Source: JBBRSC01 sp038245795
GTDB lineage: Bacteria > Actinomycetota > Acidimicrobiia > Acidimicrobiales > Microtrichaceae
Assembly (NCBI GenBank): GCA_038245795.1
Contig: JBBRSC010000119.1
Coordinates: 1 to 9,715 of the forward strand
DNA: 9,715 nt
Reading direction: 5' to 3'
In this document: in pieces, positions 1-6,491 of the stretch
How positions within the stretch are numbered: position 1 is the first letter of the stretch
Layout of the letters: each line of letters starts with the position of its first letter
Position numbers and translations under genes: made by a program
The notes under the pieces: generated by a model
Told to the model about the DNA's origin: nothing
Databases searched by the model: none
What the model saw: only the letters and a program-made list of their open reading frames with translations

Positions 1-57
1 AGCGCTGATGCCGTGGCCAAGGTCGCCCCTCGATGGCTGGTGGTTGGACCGAGACGA

Positions 58-519
58 TCAGGCCATCAATGACTGGGCGTCACGGATGATCAGGATGATC
101 AACAACACGATGATGCCCGATCCGATGACGGTGCACTGCCACCGCCAGCGGTGGTTCGCCGCCCAGAGGCGGCGGATGCTCAGGAGATTGAAGACGATCG
201 CCACGACACTGATGGGAATGCCGATCTGCGCGCTGACGCCTCTGGCCACGCCGACGATCGGCAGGATCCATGGCAACACGATGTAGGTGAGCAGGCATCG
301 GACGGCCGAGATGAGCATCGACGTGCTGAAGGCCCGCTCCGCCGCCGTCCGTTTTGAGCGCTCGTTCTGGCGGTTGGCGGCGGTGACGCGCCACTCCTCG
401 ATGGTCGGCAAACGCAGGAAGCGCCGCATGAATGCGTCGGGGCCACCTTCGGGCTCGACGCTCGGCGGGGCGGCAGCTGCGGAGGCCCCGGTATCGACGG
501 TGGGATCGGTAGTCGTCAC
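58..519 (-). CDS. Small three-helix membrane protein of unknown function
   Basis: This encodes 153 residues from a GTG start. The first ~28 residues are Ala/Pro/Thr-rich and look disordered. A charged, probably cytoplasmic segment follows (about 31-63, with FMRRFLRLPTIEEWR and many Arg). Three hydrophobic stretches then suggest membrane helices at about 65-90, 98-116 and 129-146, separated by a basic, Trp-rich loop (RRLWAANHRWRW, about 116-127). There is no signal peptide and no catalytic motif. The layout resembles small conserved hypothetical membrane proteins of actinobacteria, but I cannot name a family or function. The GTG start is preferred because a TANNNT hexamer lies 6 nt upstream and no Shine-Dalgarno sequence is visible, as expected for a leaderless mRNA. 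The gene is divergent from the CxxC protein that begins at 598. I am fairly sure it is real and unsure what it does. Confidence 0.75.
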   Translation of the reverse strand: MTTTDPTVDTGASAAAAPPSVEPEGGPDAFMRRFLRLPTIEEWRVTAANRQNERSKRTAAERAFSTSMLISAVRCLLTYIVLPWILPIVGVARGVSAQIGIPISVVAIVFNLLSIRRLWAANHRWRWQCTVIGSGIIVLLIILIIRDAQSLMA

Positions 520-531
520 ACGATCACGCTA
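520..531 (-). promoter_or_regulatory. Candidate leaderless promoter (-10 TAGCGT)
   Basis: On the minus strand the hexamer TAGCGT (bases 531-526) matches the actinobacterial -10 pattern TANNNT. It is followed by exactly six bases and then the GTG start at 519, so the predicted +1 falls on the start codon. No -35 box is convincing. This is inferred from spacing only. Confidence 0.4.
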
Positions 532-597
532 CCCGTCCCGCCACGCACTTCCCGAACGCGACCCCCCGAATAGGACCATCTGTGTGAGCATCTCGCG

Positions 598-984
598 ATG
601 GCAGAGATCACATCGTTGGTCGGGGTGTATGCCGCCGACGGAACCCTCAGCGGCGAGGTCGCCTACTGGGTGGGCGCACGGCTCGGATTGAGGTCGTGTT
701 CGTTGTGCAAGATCACTCACGGCTCGGTTCGGGAAAAGTCCGAATGGAAGGAGTGCCGCGCATCGTTGGCGGTCCCGTTCGAGACGTTCCACCGCAATGA
801 TCAGCCGGACTGGGTGCGGACGGCGGCAGCCGACGTGACGCCGATTGTGGTGGCAGCGACCATCGACGGGCCGGTGGTGTTACTGACACCGGAACAGATC
901 GATGCCTGCCACTCCTCGGTCGACGAACTCGTCAACGCTCTCACGACCGCTGCAGCGGCGTTGGGTCTGACGTTCCCCGCCTGA
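598..984 (+). CDS. Conserved hypothetical protein with a CxxCx3H motif
   Basis: This 128-residue soluble protein has no signal peptide or membrane helix. The N-terminal half begins with a short beta-like segment (ITSLVGVYAADG) and a stretch containing YWVGARLG, followed by CSLCKITHG, which places Cys34, Cys37 and His41 close together. Cys53, His65 (PFETFHRND) and Cys104 also occur. A second half (about 72-128) reads as alternating strands and helices, with PIVVAATIDGPVVLLTPEQ in the middle. The CxxC plus ITHG arrangement is one I associate with uncharacterised bacterial proteins of this size. It could bind metal or take part in thiol redox chemistry, but that is inference only. The start is ATG at 598; upstream GTGs are out of frame and the ribosome binding site is weak. 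The gene precedes the HNH gene on the same strand by 90 bp, with a possible hairpin between. Confidence 0.8.
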   Translation: MAEITSLVGVYAADGTLSGEVAYWVGARLGLRSCSLCKITHGSVREKSEWKECRASLAVPFETFHRNDQPDWVRTAAADVTPIVVAATIDGPVVLLTPEQIDACHSSVDELVNALTTAAAALGLTFPA

Positions 985-991
985 CGGTCGG

Positions 992-1010
992 ACAAGGCAA
1001 TCGCCCTTGT
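992..1010 (+). terminator. Possible weak hairpin terminator after the CxxC protein
   Basis: ACAAGG (992-997) pairs with CCTTGT (1005-1010), and C998 with G1003 around a 4-base loop, leaving C1004 bulged. It sits 7 bases after the TGA at 982-984. There is no T-run after it, so at best it is a weak terminator. Confidence 0.3.
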
Positions 1011-1046
1011 GCTGAGGGGCGCCGTGGGTCCGAGCAGCAATTCGCT

Positions 1047-1059
1047 GTCACAGGGTGAC
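1047..1059. repeat. Inverted repeat GTCAC-AGG-GTGAC in HNH promoter
   Basis: Perfect 5-bp arms (1047-1051 and 1055-1059) surround a 3-base centre, immediately upstream of the AATACT hexamer of the HNH gene. Its position suits an activator or repressor site, but it is short enough to occur by chance. Confidence 0.35.
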
Positions 1060-1061
1060 GT

Positions 1062-1067
1062 AATACT
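1062..1067 (+). promoter_or_regulatory. Candidate -10 box (AATACT) of the HNH gene
   Basis: AATACT lies 7 bases before the ATG at 1075, so transcription would start at or next to the start codon. A TTCGCT sequence at 1041-1046 is a possible but poor -35, with a 15-base spacer. No Shine-Dalgarno sequence precedes the ATG, in line with a leaderless transcript. Confidence 0.4.
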
Positions 1068-1082
1068 CGTACGTATGTTCGA
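1067..1082 (+). promoter_or_regulatory. LexA/SOS-box-like operator over the HNH start codon
   Basis: TCGTACGTATGTTCGA differs at one position from the actinobacterial LexA box TCGAAC-N4-GTTCGA (T for A at the fourth base). The right arm GTTCGA is intact. The box covers the ATG at 1075-1077 and begins at the end of the -10-like AATACT, so bound LexA would block initiation. Several 13E12-family genes in mycobacteria are known members of the LexA regulon, which makes the match more believable. Binding here is inferred. Confidence 0.55.
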
Positions 1083-2364
1083 CTCACCGAACCCAGGAAC
1101 CGAGAACCCTGGAACCGAATCGACAACCAGCAACCATGTTGGCGATCATGCCCCGAACCTCGCTGGACTGTTCGCAAGTCTCGACACCGACCTCTGTGAT
1201 CGAGTGGTGCAGCTCGAAGGGATCCAACGGCAACTCGACGCTGAGCGCACCCGGGTTGTCGTCGCACTGGACGCCGACAGCGTCACCGAGCATGAACACG
1301 GCATGCGCACTGGTCACTGGATCGCCGCCGTCTGCGGGCTCGGATCACTCCGATGCGCTTCCCACGTCCGGATCGCGAAACAGCTCCTCACCAGATTCCC
1401 TGTCCTGCTGGCCGCACTGACCGCCGCAACAATCAGCTGGGCACATATCGAAGCAATCATGCGCGTCTCGAACCAGCGGATCATCGACAACCTCGCCGAT
1501 ATCCAGAGCGAGCTCTTGGTCCTCGCCGACCGGTACACCTTCGATCAATGGGAACGAGAAGTTCGCGCCATCGCTCAGATGATCGATGTCGATGGCGGAC
1601 ACAACCCCAACACCGACCATCAGTCGTCGCTCAAACTCGCGGACACCGCTGATGGCCTGGTCCGCATTGAAGGGTGGCTCACCCCCGATCTCGGACTCCC
1701 GCTCCGCCACGCCATCGAACACCGAGCCAACCAGCTCTTCCATCGCGCGCACAGCGACATCGAAACGCTACGCGCCCAGGGCCACACCGGCGACGAGCTC
1801 AACATGCCCTCGCGGTCCGAGCTCTGTGCCCTGGCATTGGCGGATCTTGTCCGTGCCGGAATGAACGCCAACAACCGCTCCCAACGACGGGCGATCCCCG
1901 AGATCACGGTCGTCATCGACACGACCACCTCATCCATCACCGCCGACGGCACCATCATCACCGCCGAACTCCTACGTCAGCTCGCCCCCGAGGCAATGTG
2001 GCGCTACATGACCACCAACACCAACGGTGATCTGCTCAGCCTCGGCCGATCACGGCGCCTCGTCACCCCCGATCTCCGCCACGCCCTCGCCATCCGCGAC
2101 GGAGGATGCGTCTTCCCGGGCTGCGATGCACCCCACGAACACTGCGACGCCCACCACGTCATCCATTGGTCAGCCGGCGGGATCACTGACCCCACGAACT
2201 GTGCCCTTCTGTGCCGCTATCACCATGGAATCACTCACCGGAACCGGTGGACCATGCAGAGCGCAGGACACCAACGCTTCATTTGGATCACCCCAAGCGG
2301 CGCCATCATCCACTCCCAGCGGCACCACAGAACGCACACCGAGCCACCCAGTACCGAGCCCTGA
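1075..2364 (+). CDS. DUF222 and HNH endonuclease domain protein (13E12 family)
   Basis: The 429-residue product joins a helical DUF222 region (about 30-290) to a C-terminal HNH nuclease domain (about 330-400). In the HNH part I see CVFPGC (Cys345, Cys350), the AHHVIHW block (His360, His361, His364, Trp365), Asn375, and LLCRYHHGITH (Cys380, His383, His384). These are the expected zinc ligands and the H-N-H catalytic residues, so the nuclease looks intact. This family is abundant and repeated in actinobacterial genomes and its biological role is not settled. An in-frame GTG at 1009 would add 22 residues. I prefer ATG 1075 because the -10-like box and the LexA-like box lie inside that extension and the GTG sits in a possible terminator hairpin. 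The N-terminus carries a short tandem duplication (NPGTE twice). The gene stands alone and converges on the PIG-L gene 36 bp downstream. DNA cleavage activity is inferred from the domain. Confidence 0.92.
   Translation: MFDSPNPGTENPGTESTTSNHVGDHAPNLAGLFASLDTDLCDRVVQLEGIQRQLDAERTRVVVALDADSVTEHEHGMRTGHWIAAVCGLGSLRCASHVRIAKQLLTRFPVLLAALTAATISWAHIEAIMRVSNQRIIDNLADIQSELLVLADRYTFDQWEREVRAIAQMIDVDGGHNPNTDHQSSLKLADTADGLVRIEGWLTPDLGLPLRHAIEHRANQLFHRAHSDIETLRAQGHTGDELNMPSRSELCALALADLVRAGMNANNRSQRRAIPEITVVIDTTTSSITADGTIITAELLRQLAPEAMWRYMTTNTNGDLLSLGRSRRLVTPDLRHALAIRDGGCVFPGCDAPHEHCDAHHVIHWSAGGITDPTNCALLCRYHHGITHRNRWTMQSAGHQRFIWITPSGAIIHSQRHHRTHTEPPSTEP
1090..1119 (+). repeat. Two tandem 15-bp copies encoding NPGTE-NPGTE
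   Basis: Two adjacent 15-base units (1090-1104 and 1105-1119) differ at two positions and add a repeated NPGTE near the N-terminus of the HNH protein. This looks like slippage duplication in a disordered region. Confidence 0.6.
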
Positions 2365-2400
2365 CGGGCCGGACACCAGTCGAGCCACCTCCACCCAGGA

Positions 2401-3258
2401 TCATTCGATCCGTTCACCGAAGACGCTCAGCAGCTCCTCGAGTCCGCTGAAGCGCTCGACGCGGAACTCCTCGGCTGCCCCCACCCCGTAGCGCTCGCCT
2501 GACGTTGTCGCGTTCTGCGTCAACAACGCTTCGACCACCGGCGCGATGTCTCCATCCAACGCCTCGTCGATCAACGGGATCCGCCAGCCACCCGTCTGCG
2601 CCTGCAATCGCAACTGGTTCAGGAAGTTTCGCAGGGCCGCCTTGTGGCAGACCGCCGCCGCCACCTTCGTGGCCACGAACTCGGTGGTGTCGATCACGTC
2701 GGTCACCTCGCTCACCGGTCGTCCGAAGTACCACCGCTCGAACACCCCGTGCGGCTCCAATCCCTCGGCACGATGCTCCGGATGATGCAGATCGAATTGC
2801 GACGTCCACGCCGCCTCATCCACCGCCGTCGCCACGACGACATGGTCCTGGTTGTCCTCTCCCGCACCGAACTGCGGATCGAACGTCACCAATGCATACG
2901 GCTTCAACCGTCGGATGTCTCGAATCACCCGCTCCCGAAGCCCCAATCGATCCGCATCGGTCAGCGTGTCGGTCGGCAGCCCGTACTCGATGACTTCAGC
3001 GACCCCGAGCACTGCCATCGCCGCATCGAACTGTTCCTTCCCCACCCGAATCGTGGTTGCCTCGTCCATGCCCACCGAATCCCAACGGTCGTCCGTGGCC
3101 CTCGCTACGCTGACCCGCCATCCGGCCGACGACCATGCCGCCACCGTGCCCCCGATGAACAACGTCGGATCATCGGCATGCGCCACCACCAGCAGAATCC
3201 CGCGCCCGTTGCCTGGCTCGATGGGACGGATCAACGATCGCTGTTCAGGCGAGAGCAT
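2401..3258 (-). CDS. PIG-L/LmbE-family deacetylase
   Basis: This 285-residue protein has the PIG-L/LmbE fold signature. Members are zinc enzymes that remove acyl groups from N-acetylglucosamine-type substrates, including MshB and Mca of mycothiol metabolism. The first motif reads VVAHADDPTLFIGGT: His27 and Asp30 are the expected zinc ligands and Asp29 the catalytic base. The usual AHPDDE is altered, with Ala for Pro and Pro31 for Glu. FDPQFGAGEDNQDHV (about 129-143) supplies the third ligand, His142. No signal peptide is visible, so it should be cytoplasmic. The ATG overlaps the end of the upstream LLM gene by 14 bases and has a strong AAGGAG 7 bases away, so the two are cotranscribed and probably translationally coupled. 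The substrate cannot be told from sequence. A mycothiol-conjugate amidase-like role is possible but unproven. Confidence 0.85.
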   Translation of the reverse strand: MLSPEQRSLIRPIEPGNGRGILLVVAHADDPTLFIGGTVAAWSSAGWRVSVARATDDRWDSVGMDEATTIRVGKEQFDAAMAVLGVAEVIEYGLPTDTLTDADRLGLRERVIRDIRRLKPYALVTFDPQFGAGEDNQDHVVVATAVDEAAWTSQFDLHHPEHRAEGLEPHGVFERWYFGRPVSEVTDVIDTTEFVATKVAAAVCHKAALRNFLNQLRLQAQTGGWRIPLIDEALDGDIAPVVEALLTQNATTSGERYGVGAAEEFRVERFSGLEELLSVFGERIE

Positions 3259-4234
3259 CGGTCAGCTCCTTGATGGTTGCCGGATCGAGCCCGTGCGGAA
3301 CGGTGACGGCAACCCGCTGAGCAACCGTCTCGAACCGGGCACGGAGTTTGGCTGCTACCTCGGTCGCCGAGCCGCGCACCACGACGGCATCGAGGACGGT
3401 GTCGTCGATCAAGCCCGACATCTCGTCCCAACGATTCTCCTTCGAGAGGCGACGCAACTCCGGCTGCAGATCGCCATGCCCTTCGATGTCGAGCACTGGC
3501 CGATACGCCGGCGTTGACCCGTAGAACGCCACCAATCCGCGGGCCGCCTCGTCGGCATCGGCTTGGCTCACCCAGTCGCTCCCGATCGCCGCGATCGCAC
3601 CTCCGATCACCACAAAATCATCGGCTGGCGCGCACGCCTCGATCTGCGGGATCGACCGCTCGTGCACGAACCGCTCCGAGCTGAACGGATGCAACAGAAT
3701 CCCATCAGCATGATTGGCGGCCGTCGCCGTCATCAACGGACCGACCGCCGCCACCAGGATCGGCGGTGGCCCCCATTCGAGCGGCCCCGGATTGAAGAGC
3801 GGAGGCATCAGATCCAGCTTCCAGAACGGCCCGTCATGGTTCAACGCCACCCCCTCCTGCCACGTCGCGAACACCGCCCGAATGGCATCGACCTGATCTG
3901 CCATGCGTTCCGCGGGCCGATCAAATGCTGCGCCGTAGCGTCGTTCGATGTGGGGTCGGATCTGAGAGCCGAGCCCCAACATGAACCGGCCTCCCGTGAG
4001 TTGCTGCAACTCCCACGCTGTGTGCGCCAAGTGCACCGGACTCCGCGGAAACGACACCGCAATGTTCGAATACAGATCAATGTCTGCGCCAGCGGCCCGG
4101 ATGAGCGGCACGAACACGTCGTTCGGCCCCTCGAACGAATAGGTCCCGGACACCCCTGTACCAGCCAGCGTGCGCGCTGCCTCAGCGGGGTCGCCGCCAA
4201 CGGTGTGGAGAGGCAGATCGAGTTTCAGCGACAC
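3245..4234 (-). CDS. F420-dependent LLM-class oxidoreductase (TIGR03617-like)
   Basis: From GTG 4234 this gives 329 residues, the usual size for luciferase-like F420-dependent oxidoreductases. Recognisable blocks are the N-terminal KLDLPLHTVGGDP (about 4-16), FEGPND (34-39), the long FPRSPVHLAH...GRFMLGLGSQ segment (about 62-91), and PPPILVAAVGPLMTATAANHADGILL (about 156-181). These match the subfamily typified by M. smegmatis MSMEG_2256. Such enzymes use deazaflavin F420 for hydride transfer, with substrates usually unknown. The frame stays open for another 61 codons upstream to 4417. I reject that extension because it is low in family-like sequence, and GTG 4234 has a TATCGT hexamer exactly 6 bases before it. 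The gene heads the operon with the PIG-L deacetylase and is divergent from the helicase. The pairing suggests that both act on the same compound, perhaps in detoxification or catabolism. Confidence 0.88.
   Translation of the reverse strand: MSLKLDLPLHTVGGDPAEAARTLAGTGVSGTYSFEGPNDVFVPLIRAAGADIDLYSNIAVSFPRSPVHLAHTAWELQQLTGGRFMLGLGSQIRPHIERRYGAAFDRPAERMADQVDAIRAVFATWQEGVALNHDGPFWKLDLMPPLFNPGPLEWGPPPILVAAVGPLMTATAANHADGILLHPFSSERFVHERSIPQIEACAPADDFVVIGGAIAAIGSDWVSQADADEAARGLVAFYGSTPAYRPVLDIEGHGDLQPELRRLSKENRWDEMSGLIDDTVLDAVVVRGSATEVAAKLRARFETVAQRVAVTVPHGLDPATIKELTDALA
3266..3271 (-). promoter_or_regulatory. Ribosome binding site of the PIG-L gene
   Basis: AAGGAG on the minus strand, 7 bases before the ATG at 3258 and inside the end of the LLM coding sequence. 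It fixes the start and supports reinitiation after the LLM stop. Confidence 0.75.
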
Positions 4235-4246
4235 GTTGCGACGATA
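4235..4246 (-). promoter_or_regulatory. Candidate leaderless promoter (-10 TATCGT)
   Basis: TATCGT (minus strand, 4246-4241) fits TANNNT and is followed by six bases and then GTG 4234. No Shine-Dalgarno sequence lies in between. The spacing predicts transcription from the first base of the start codon. The -35 region is not recognisable. Confidence 0.5.
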
Positions 4247-4335
4247 GGTGAGACACACGGCACCCGCAGAAATACCGTCGATCGGCGCGGCCTCCGCTAC
4301 CGTTGAAGCAGCGCCCATTCCGGGTTCGCTCGCCG

Positions 4336-4348
4336 CTGAGCCGCTCAG
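4336..4348. repeat. Inverted repeat CTGAG-CCG-CTCAG between LLM and helicase genes
   Basis: Perfect 5-bp arms with a 3-base centre in the 194-bp divergent spacer. It could be an operator or an RNA hairpin in the helicase leader. It is short, and no regulator can be assigned. Confidence 0.25.
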
Positions 4349-4395
4349 GGGCCCGTCACCAGACGGAGCCTCCCCCTCGATCTCGAGTCTGAGAC

Positions 4396-4409
4396 GTTCC
4401 CAGCGGAAC
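4396..4409 (+). other. Short hairpin in the helicase leader
   Basis: GTTCC (4396-4400) and GGAAC (4405-4409) form a 5-bp stem with a CAGC tetraloop, 9 bases before the GGAG ribosome binding site (4419-4422). DEAD-box helicase genes often have structured leaders, but this stem is weak and may be fortuitous. Confidence 0.25.
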
Positions 4410-4428
4410 CTCAACACTGGAGAATCCC

Positions 4429-5946
4429 ATGGCGGTCAACCGCCCCACCCCCCAACATTCGTCGTCGCGCGGTCGCGCCCACGACACCCATTCATCCAAC
4501 AATTCCTCGCCCAAGCCGTCCGCGGGTACCCCCGTCGATCTCGAGGCGTCGTTTGCGGATCTCGGCGTACCCGCCGAGGTGTGCGTGGTCCTCGATCGCC
4601 TCGGCATCGCTCACCCGTTCCCAATTCAGTCCGCGACGCTGCCCGATTCACTTCGTGGCCGTGACGTCCTCGGTCGAGGTCGGACGGGCTCTGGCAAGAC
4701 GCTGGCGTTCGTCCTTCCGATGATCACCCGGCTCGCCGAGAGCCCGCAACGCTCCCAACCAAAGCACCCCCGAGCGCTCATCCTGGCGCCGACGCGTGAG
4801 CTCGTCGCCCAGATCAACGACGCCATCAAGCCGCTCGCCGACGCCCTCGACCTGAAGTCGACGACGGTCTTCGGTGGCGTGTCCGCTGGCCCGCAGATCT
4901 CTGCCTTTCGTCGTGGCGTCGACATCGTCGTCGCCTGTCCGGGCCGGCTCGAAGACCTGATGCGCTCGCGTGATGTCAGCCTCGAGAGCGTCGAGATCAC
5001 CGTGCTCGACGAAGCCGATCACATGGCCGACCTCGGGTTTCTCCCCGTCGTGAAGAAGCTGATGGACCAGACCCCGCAACGCGGACAACGTCTGTTGTTC
5101 TCGGCCACCCTCGACAACGGCATCGACGTACTGGTCAAGCGCTACCTGTCGAACCCCATCACGCACAGCGTCGACTCCGAGCAGTCCCCCGTCGACACCA
5201 TGGCGCATCACGTATTGCACGTCCGAGCCGACGATCGTCTCGAAGTTCTGCTGGATCTCACGTCGGCTCCCGGTCGCAAGATGATCTTCACCCGCACCAA
5301 GCACCGCGCCAAGCAACTCACCAAGCAGCTCAACGCCGCAGGGGTGCCGGCCGTCGAGATGCACGGCAACCTGGCGCAGAACGCACGCACCCGAAACCTT
5401 GCAGCGTTCTCGGACGGTCGCGCCACCGCCATGGTGGCGACTGACATCGCTGCCCGTGGCATCCACGTCGACGATGTGGAACTCGTCATCCATGCCGATC
5501 CGCCCATCGAGCACAAGGCGTACCTCCATCGCTCAGGGCGCACCGCACGCGCCGGCAATGCTGGCACCGTCGTCACCCTCGCGGCCGAAGATCAGCGCGG
5601 CGACGTGCGGACGCTCGCTCGTAAGGCCGGCATTCAGCCGACCATCACCTCGTTGCGACCGGGCGACCCGTTCCTGACGGAACTCGCCCCCGGACCGAGG
5701 ACACGGTTGTCTCGCGAGGAGATGGCGGCGGCGTTGCCCGTTGCTGTTCCTCAGCAGCAGGGTCCGGGCGGTGGCGGCGGACGACGTCGACCCGCAGCCG
5801 GCGGCGGCGGACGTCCCGGCGGTGGCAGCGGACGACCTGCGCGTGCTGGCGGCTCCAGCCGGCCCGGCGGATCCGGCGGCGGCCGTAGTGGGGGAAGTAG
5901 TGGAGGAAGTCGAGGCGGAAGTCGCGGCGGAAGCCAGGGACGCTGA
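4429..5946 (+). CDS. DEAD-box ATP-dependent RNA helicase with Gly/Arg-rich tail
   Basis: The 505-residue protein has the full DEAD-box set: Q motif (HPFPIQ, Gln67), motif I GRGRTGSGKT (82-91), Ia PTRELVAQI, CPGRLEDL, motif II DEAD (194-197), motif III SAT (225-227), motif IV region IFTRTKHRA, motif V ATDIAARG (337-344) and motif VI HRSGRTARAG (367-376). All catalytic residues appear intact. The protein should unwind or remodel RNA duplexes using ATP in the cytoplasm, in ribosome assembly, RNA decay or cold adaptation as for RhlE/CshA/DeaD relatives; the exact subgroup is not resolvable by eye. Residues about 445-505 form a disordered Gly/Arg/Ser tail of the kind that binds RNA non-specifically. 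ATG 4429 has GGAG 6 bases upstream. The TGA overlaps the ATG of the DUF1697 gene by one base, so both are probably translated together. Confidence 0.95.
   Translation: MAVNRPTPQHSSSRGRAHDTHSSNNSSPKPSAGTPVDLEASFADLGVPAEVCVVLDRLGIAHPFPIQSATLPDSLRGRDVLGRGRTGSGKTLAFVLPMITRLAESPQRSQPKHPRALILAPTRELVAQINDAIKPLADALDLKSTTVFGGVSAGPQISAFRRGVDIVVACPGRLEDLMRSRDVSLESVEITVLDEADHMADLGFLPVVKKLMDQTPQRGQRLLFSATLDNGIDVLVKRYLSNPITHSVDSEQSPVDTMAHHVLHVRADDRLEVLLDLTSAPGRKMIFTRTKHRAKQLTKQLNAAGVPAVEMHGNLAQNARTRNLAAFSDGRATAMVATDIAARGIHVDDVELVIHADPPIEHKAYLHRSGRTARAGNAGTVVTLAAEDQRGDVRTLARKAGIQPTITSLRPGDPFLTELAPGPRTRLSREEMAAALPVAVPQQQGPGGGGGRRRPAAGGGGRPGGGSGRPARAGGSSRPGGSGGGRSGGSSGGSRGGSRGGSQGR
5761..5943 (+). repeat. Low-complexity Gly/Arg/Ser repeat region of the helicase
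   Basis: GGC/CGN/AGT-rich sequence encodes runs such as GGGGG, GGGGRPGGG and SRGGSRGGSQG. The last 60 bases are near-tandem 9-12 base units encoding (S/R)GGS, a spot prone to slippage and length variation between strains. Confidence 0.75.
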
Positions 5947-6476
5947 TGGCACGGTCCTTCGGGTTCTTCCGCGCTGTCAATGTCGGCAAGCGGCAGGCCT
6001 CGAAGGACCAGTTGTGCCATCCCTTCGAGGCACTCGGGTGCACCGATGTGTCCACCTACATCGCCAGCGGAAACGTGATCTTCACGACCGAGCGCACCGA
6101 TCTTGATGCGCTCGGTCTTGAGGCCGAAGCGGTCTTCACAGAAGCTGTGGGCTTCGATTCCGAGATCTTTGTGCGATCGGCGGCTGAGCTGTCGGCCGTT
6201 GGCGATCAGCTGCCGTTCGGTCCGGTGACGGCGGGGCACACGCTCCACGTCGGGTTCCTGGCGGCGGCACCATCCGCGACAATCGTGGCCGAGGTCGCCG
6301 CATTGTCGAACGACGTCGAGGACCTCACGGTGATCGGCCGCGAGCTCTACTGGCACATCCAGGGCAACTTCATGGCGTCGCTCCTCAGACCGAACGCGAC
6401 GACGAAGGCGCTGAACCGACCGAACACCATGCGCAACATGAACACGGTCCACAAAATGGTTGCCAAGTTCCTCTGA
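5946..6476 (+). CDS. DUF1697 family protein
   Basis: This 176-residue protein matches DUF1697 along its whole length. It shows the N-terminal FFRAVNVG (7-14, the family's LLRGINVG), YIASGNVIF (38-46, usually YIQSGNVVF), GRELYWH (131-137), and the C-terminal TMRNMNTV (161-168, usually TxRNWNTV). The usual Trp of RNWN is Met166 here. Members are small cytoplasmic proteins without an established biochemical function, so none is assigned. The ATG shares its A with the helicase stop (TGATG), and AGGGA about 5 bases upstream can serve as ribosome binding site, so expression should depend on the helicase transcript. It ends 11 bases from the convergent aldo/keto reductase stop. The family call is firm; the link to RNA metabolism through its operon partner is only suggestive. 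Confidence 0.88.
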   Translation: MARSFGFFRAVNVGKRQASKDQLCHPFEALGCTDVSTYIASGNVIFTTERTDLDALGLEAEAVFTEAVGFDSEIFVRSAAELSAVGDQLPFGPVTAGHTLHVGFLAAAPSATIVAEVAALSNDVEDLTVIGRELYWHIQGNFMASLLRPNATTKALNRPNTMRNMNTVHKMVAKFL

Positions 6477-6491
6477 CGAAGAAACTGTCAG
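6473..6491. terminator. Possible weak hairpin between convergent stops
   Basis: CTGAC (6473-6477) and GTCAG (6487-6491) pair around a 9-base loop. Each arm contains one gene's stop codon (DUF1697 on plus, aldo/keto reductase on minus). There are only 5 pairs and no T-run, so termination is doubtful. Confidence 0.25.

Noticed and set aside
1..72. Possible 3' end of a plus-strand gene entering from the left, ending at TGA 70-72
   Set aside because: Only 23 codons are available, they match no motif, and the end would overlap the membrane-protein gene. Another frame is equally open.
1009..1074. 22-residue N-terminal extension of the HNH protein from GTG 1009
   Set aside because: It has no ribosome binding site, and it runs through the -10-like and LexA-like elements as well as a possible terminator hairpin.
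2644..3517. Long plus-strand open frames opposite the PIG-L and LLM genes
   Set aside because: They are antisense shadows typical of high-GC coding DNA: Arg/Pro/His-rich and without domain motifs. The minus-strand frames carry clear family motifs.
5880..5940. Short near-tandem repeats that could suggest a CRISPR or regulatory array
   Set aside because: They are in-frame Gly/Ser/Arg codon repeats of the helicase tail, with no spacers.
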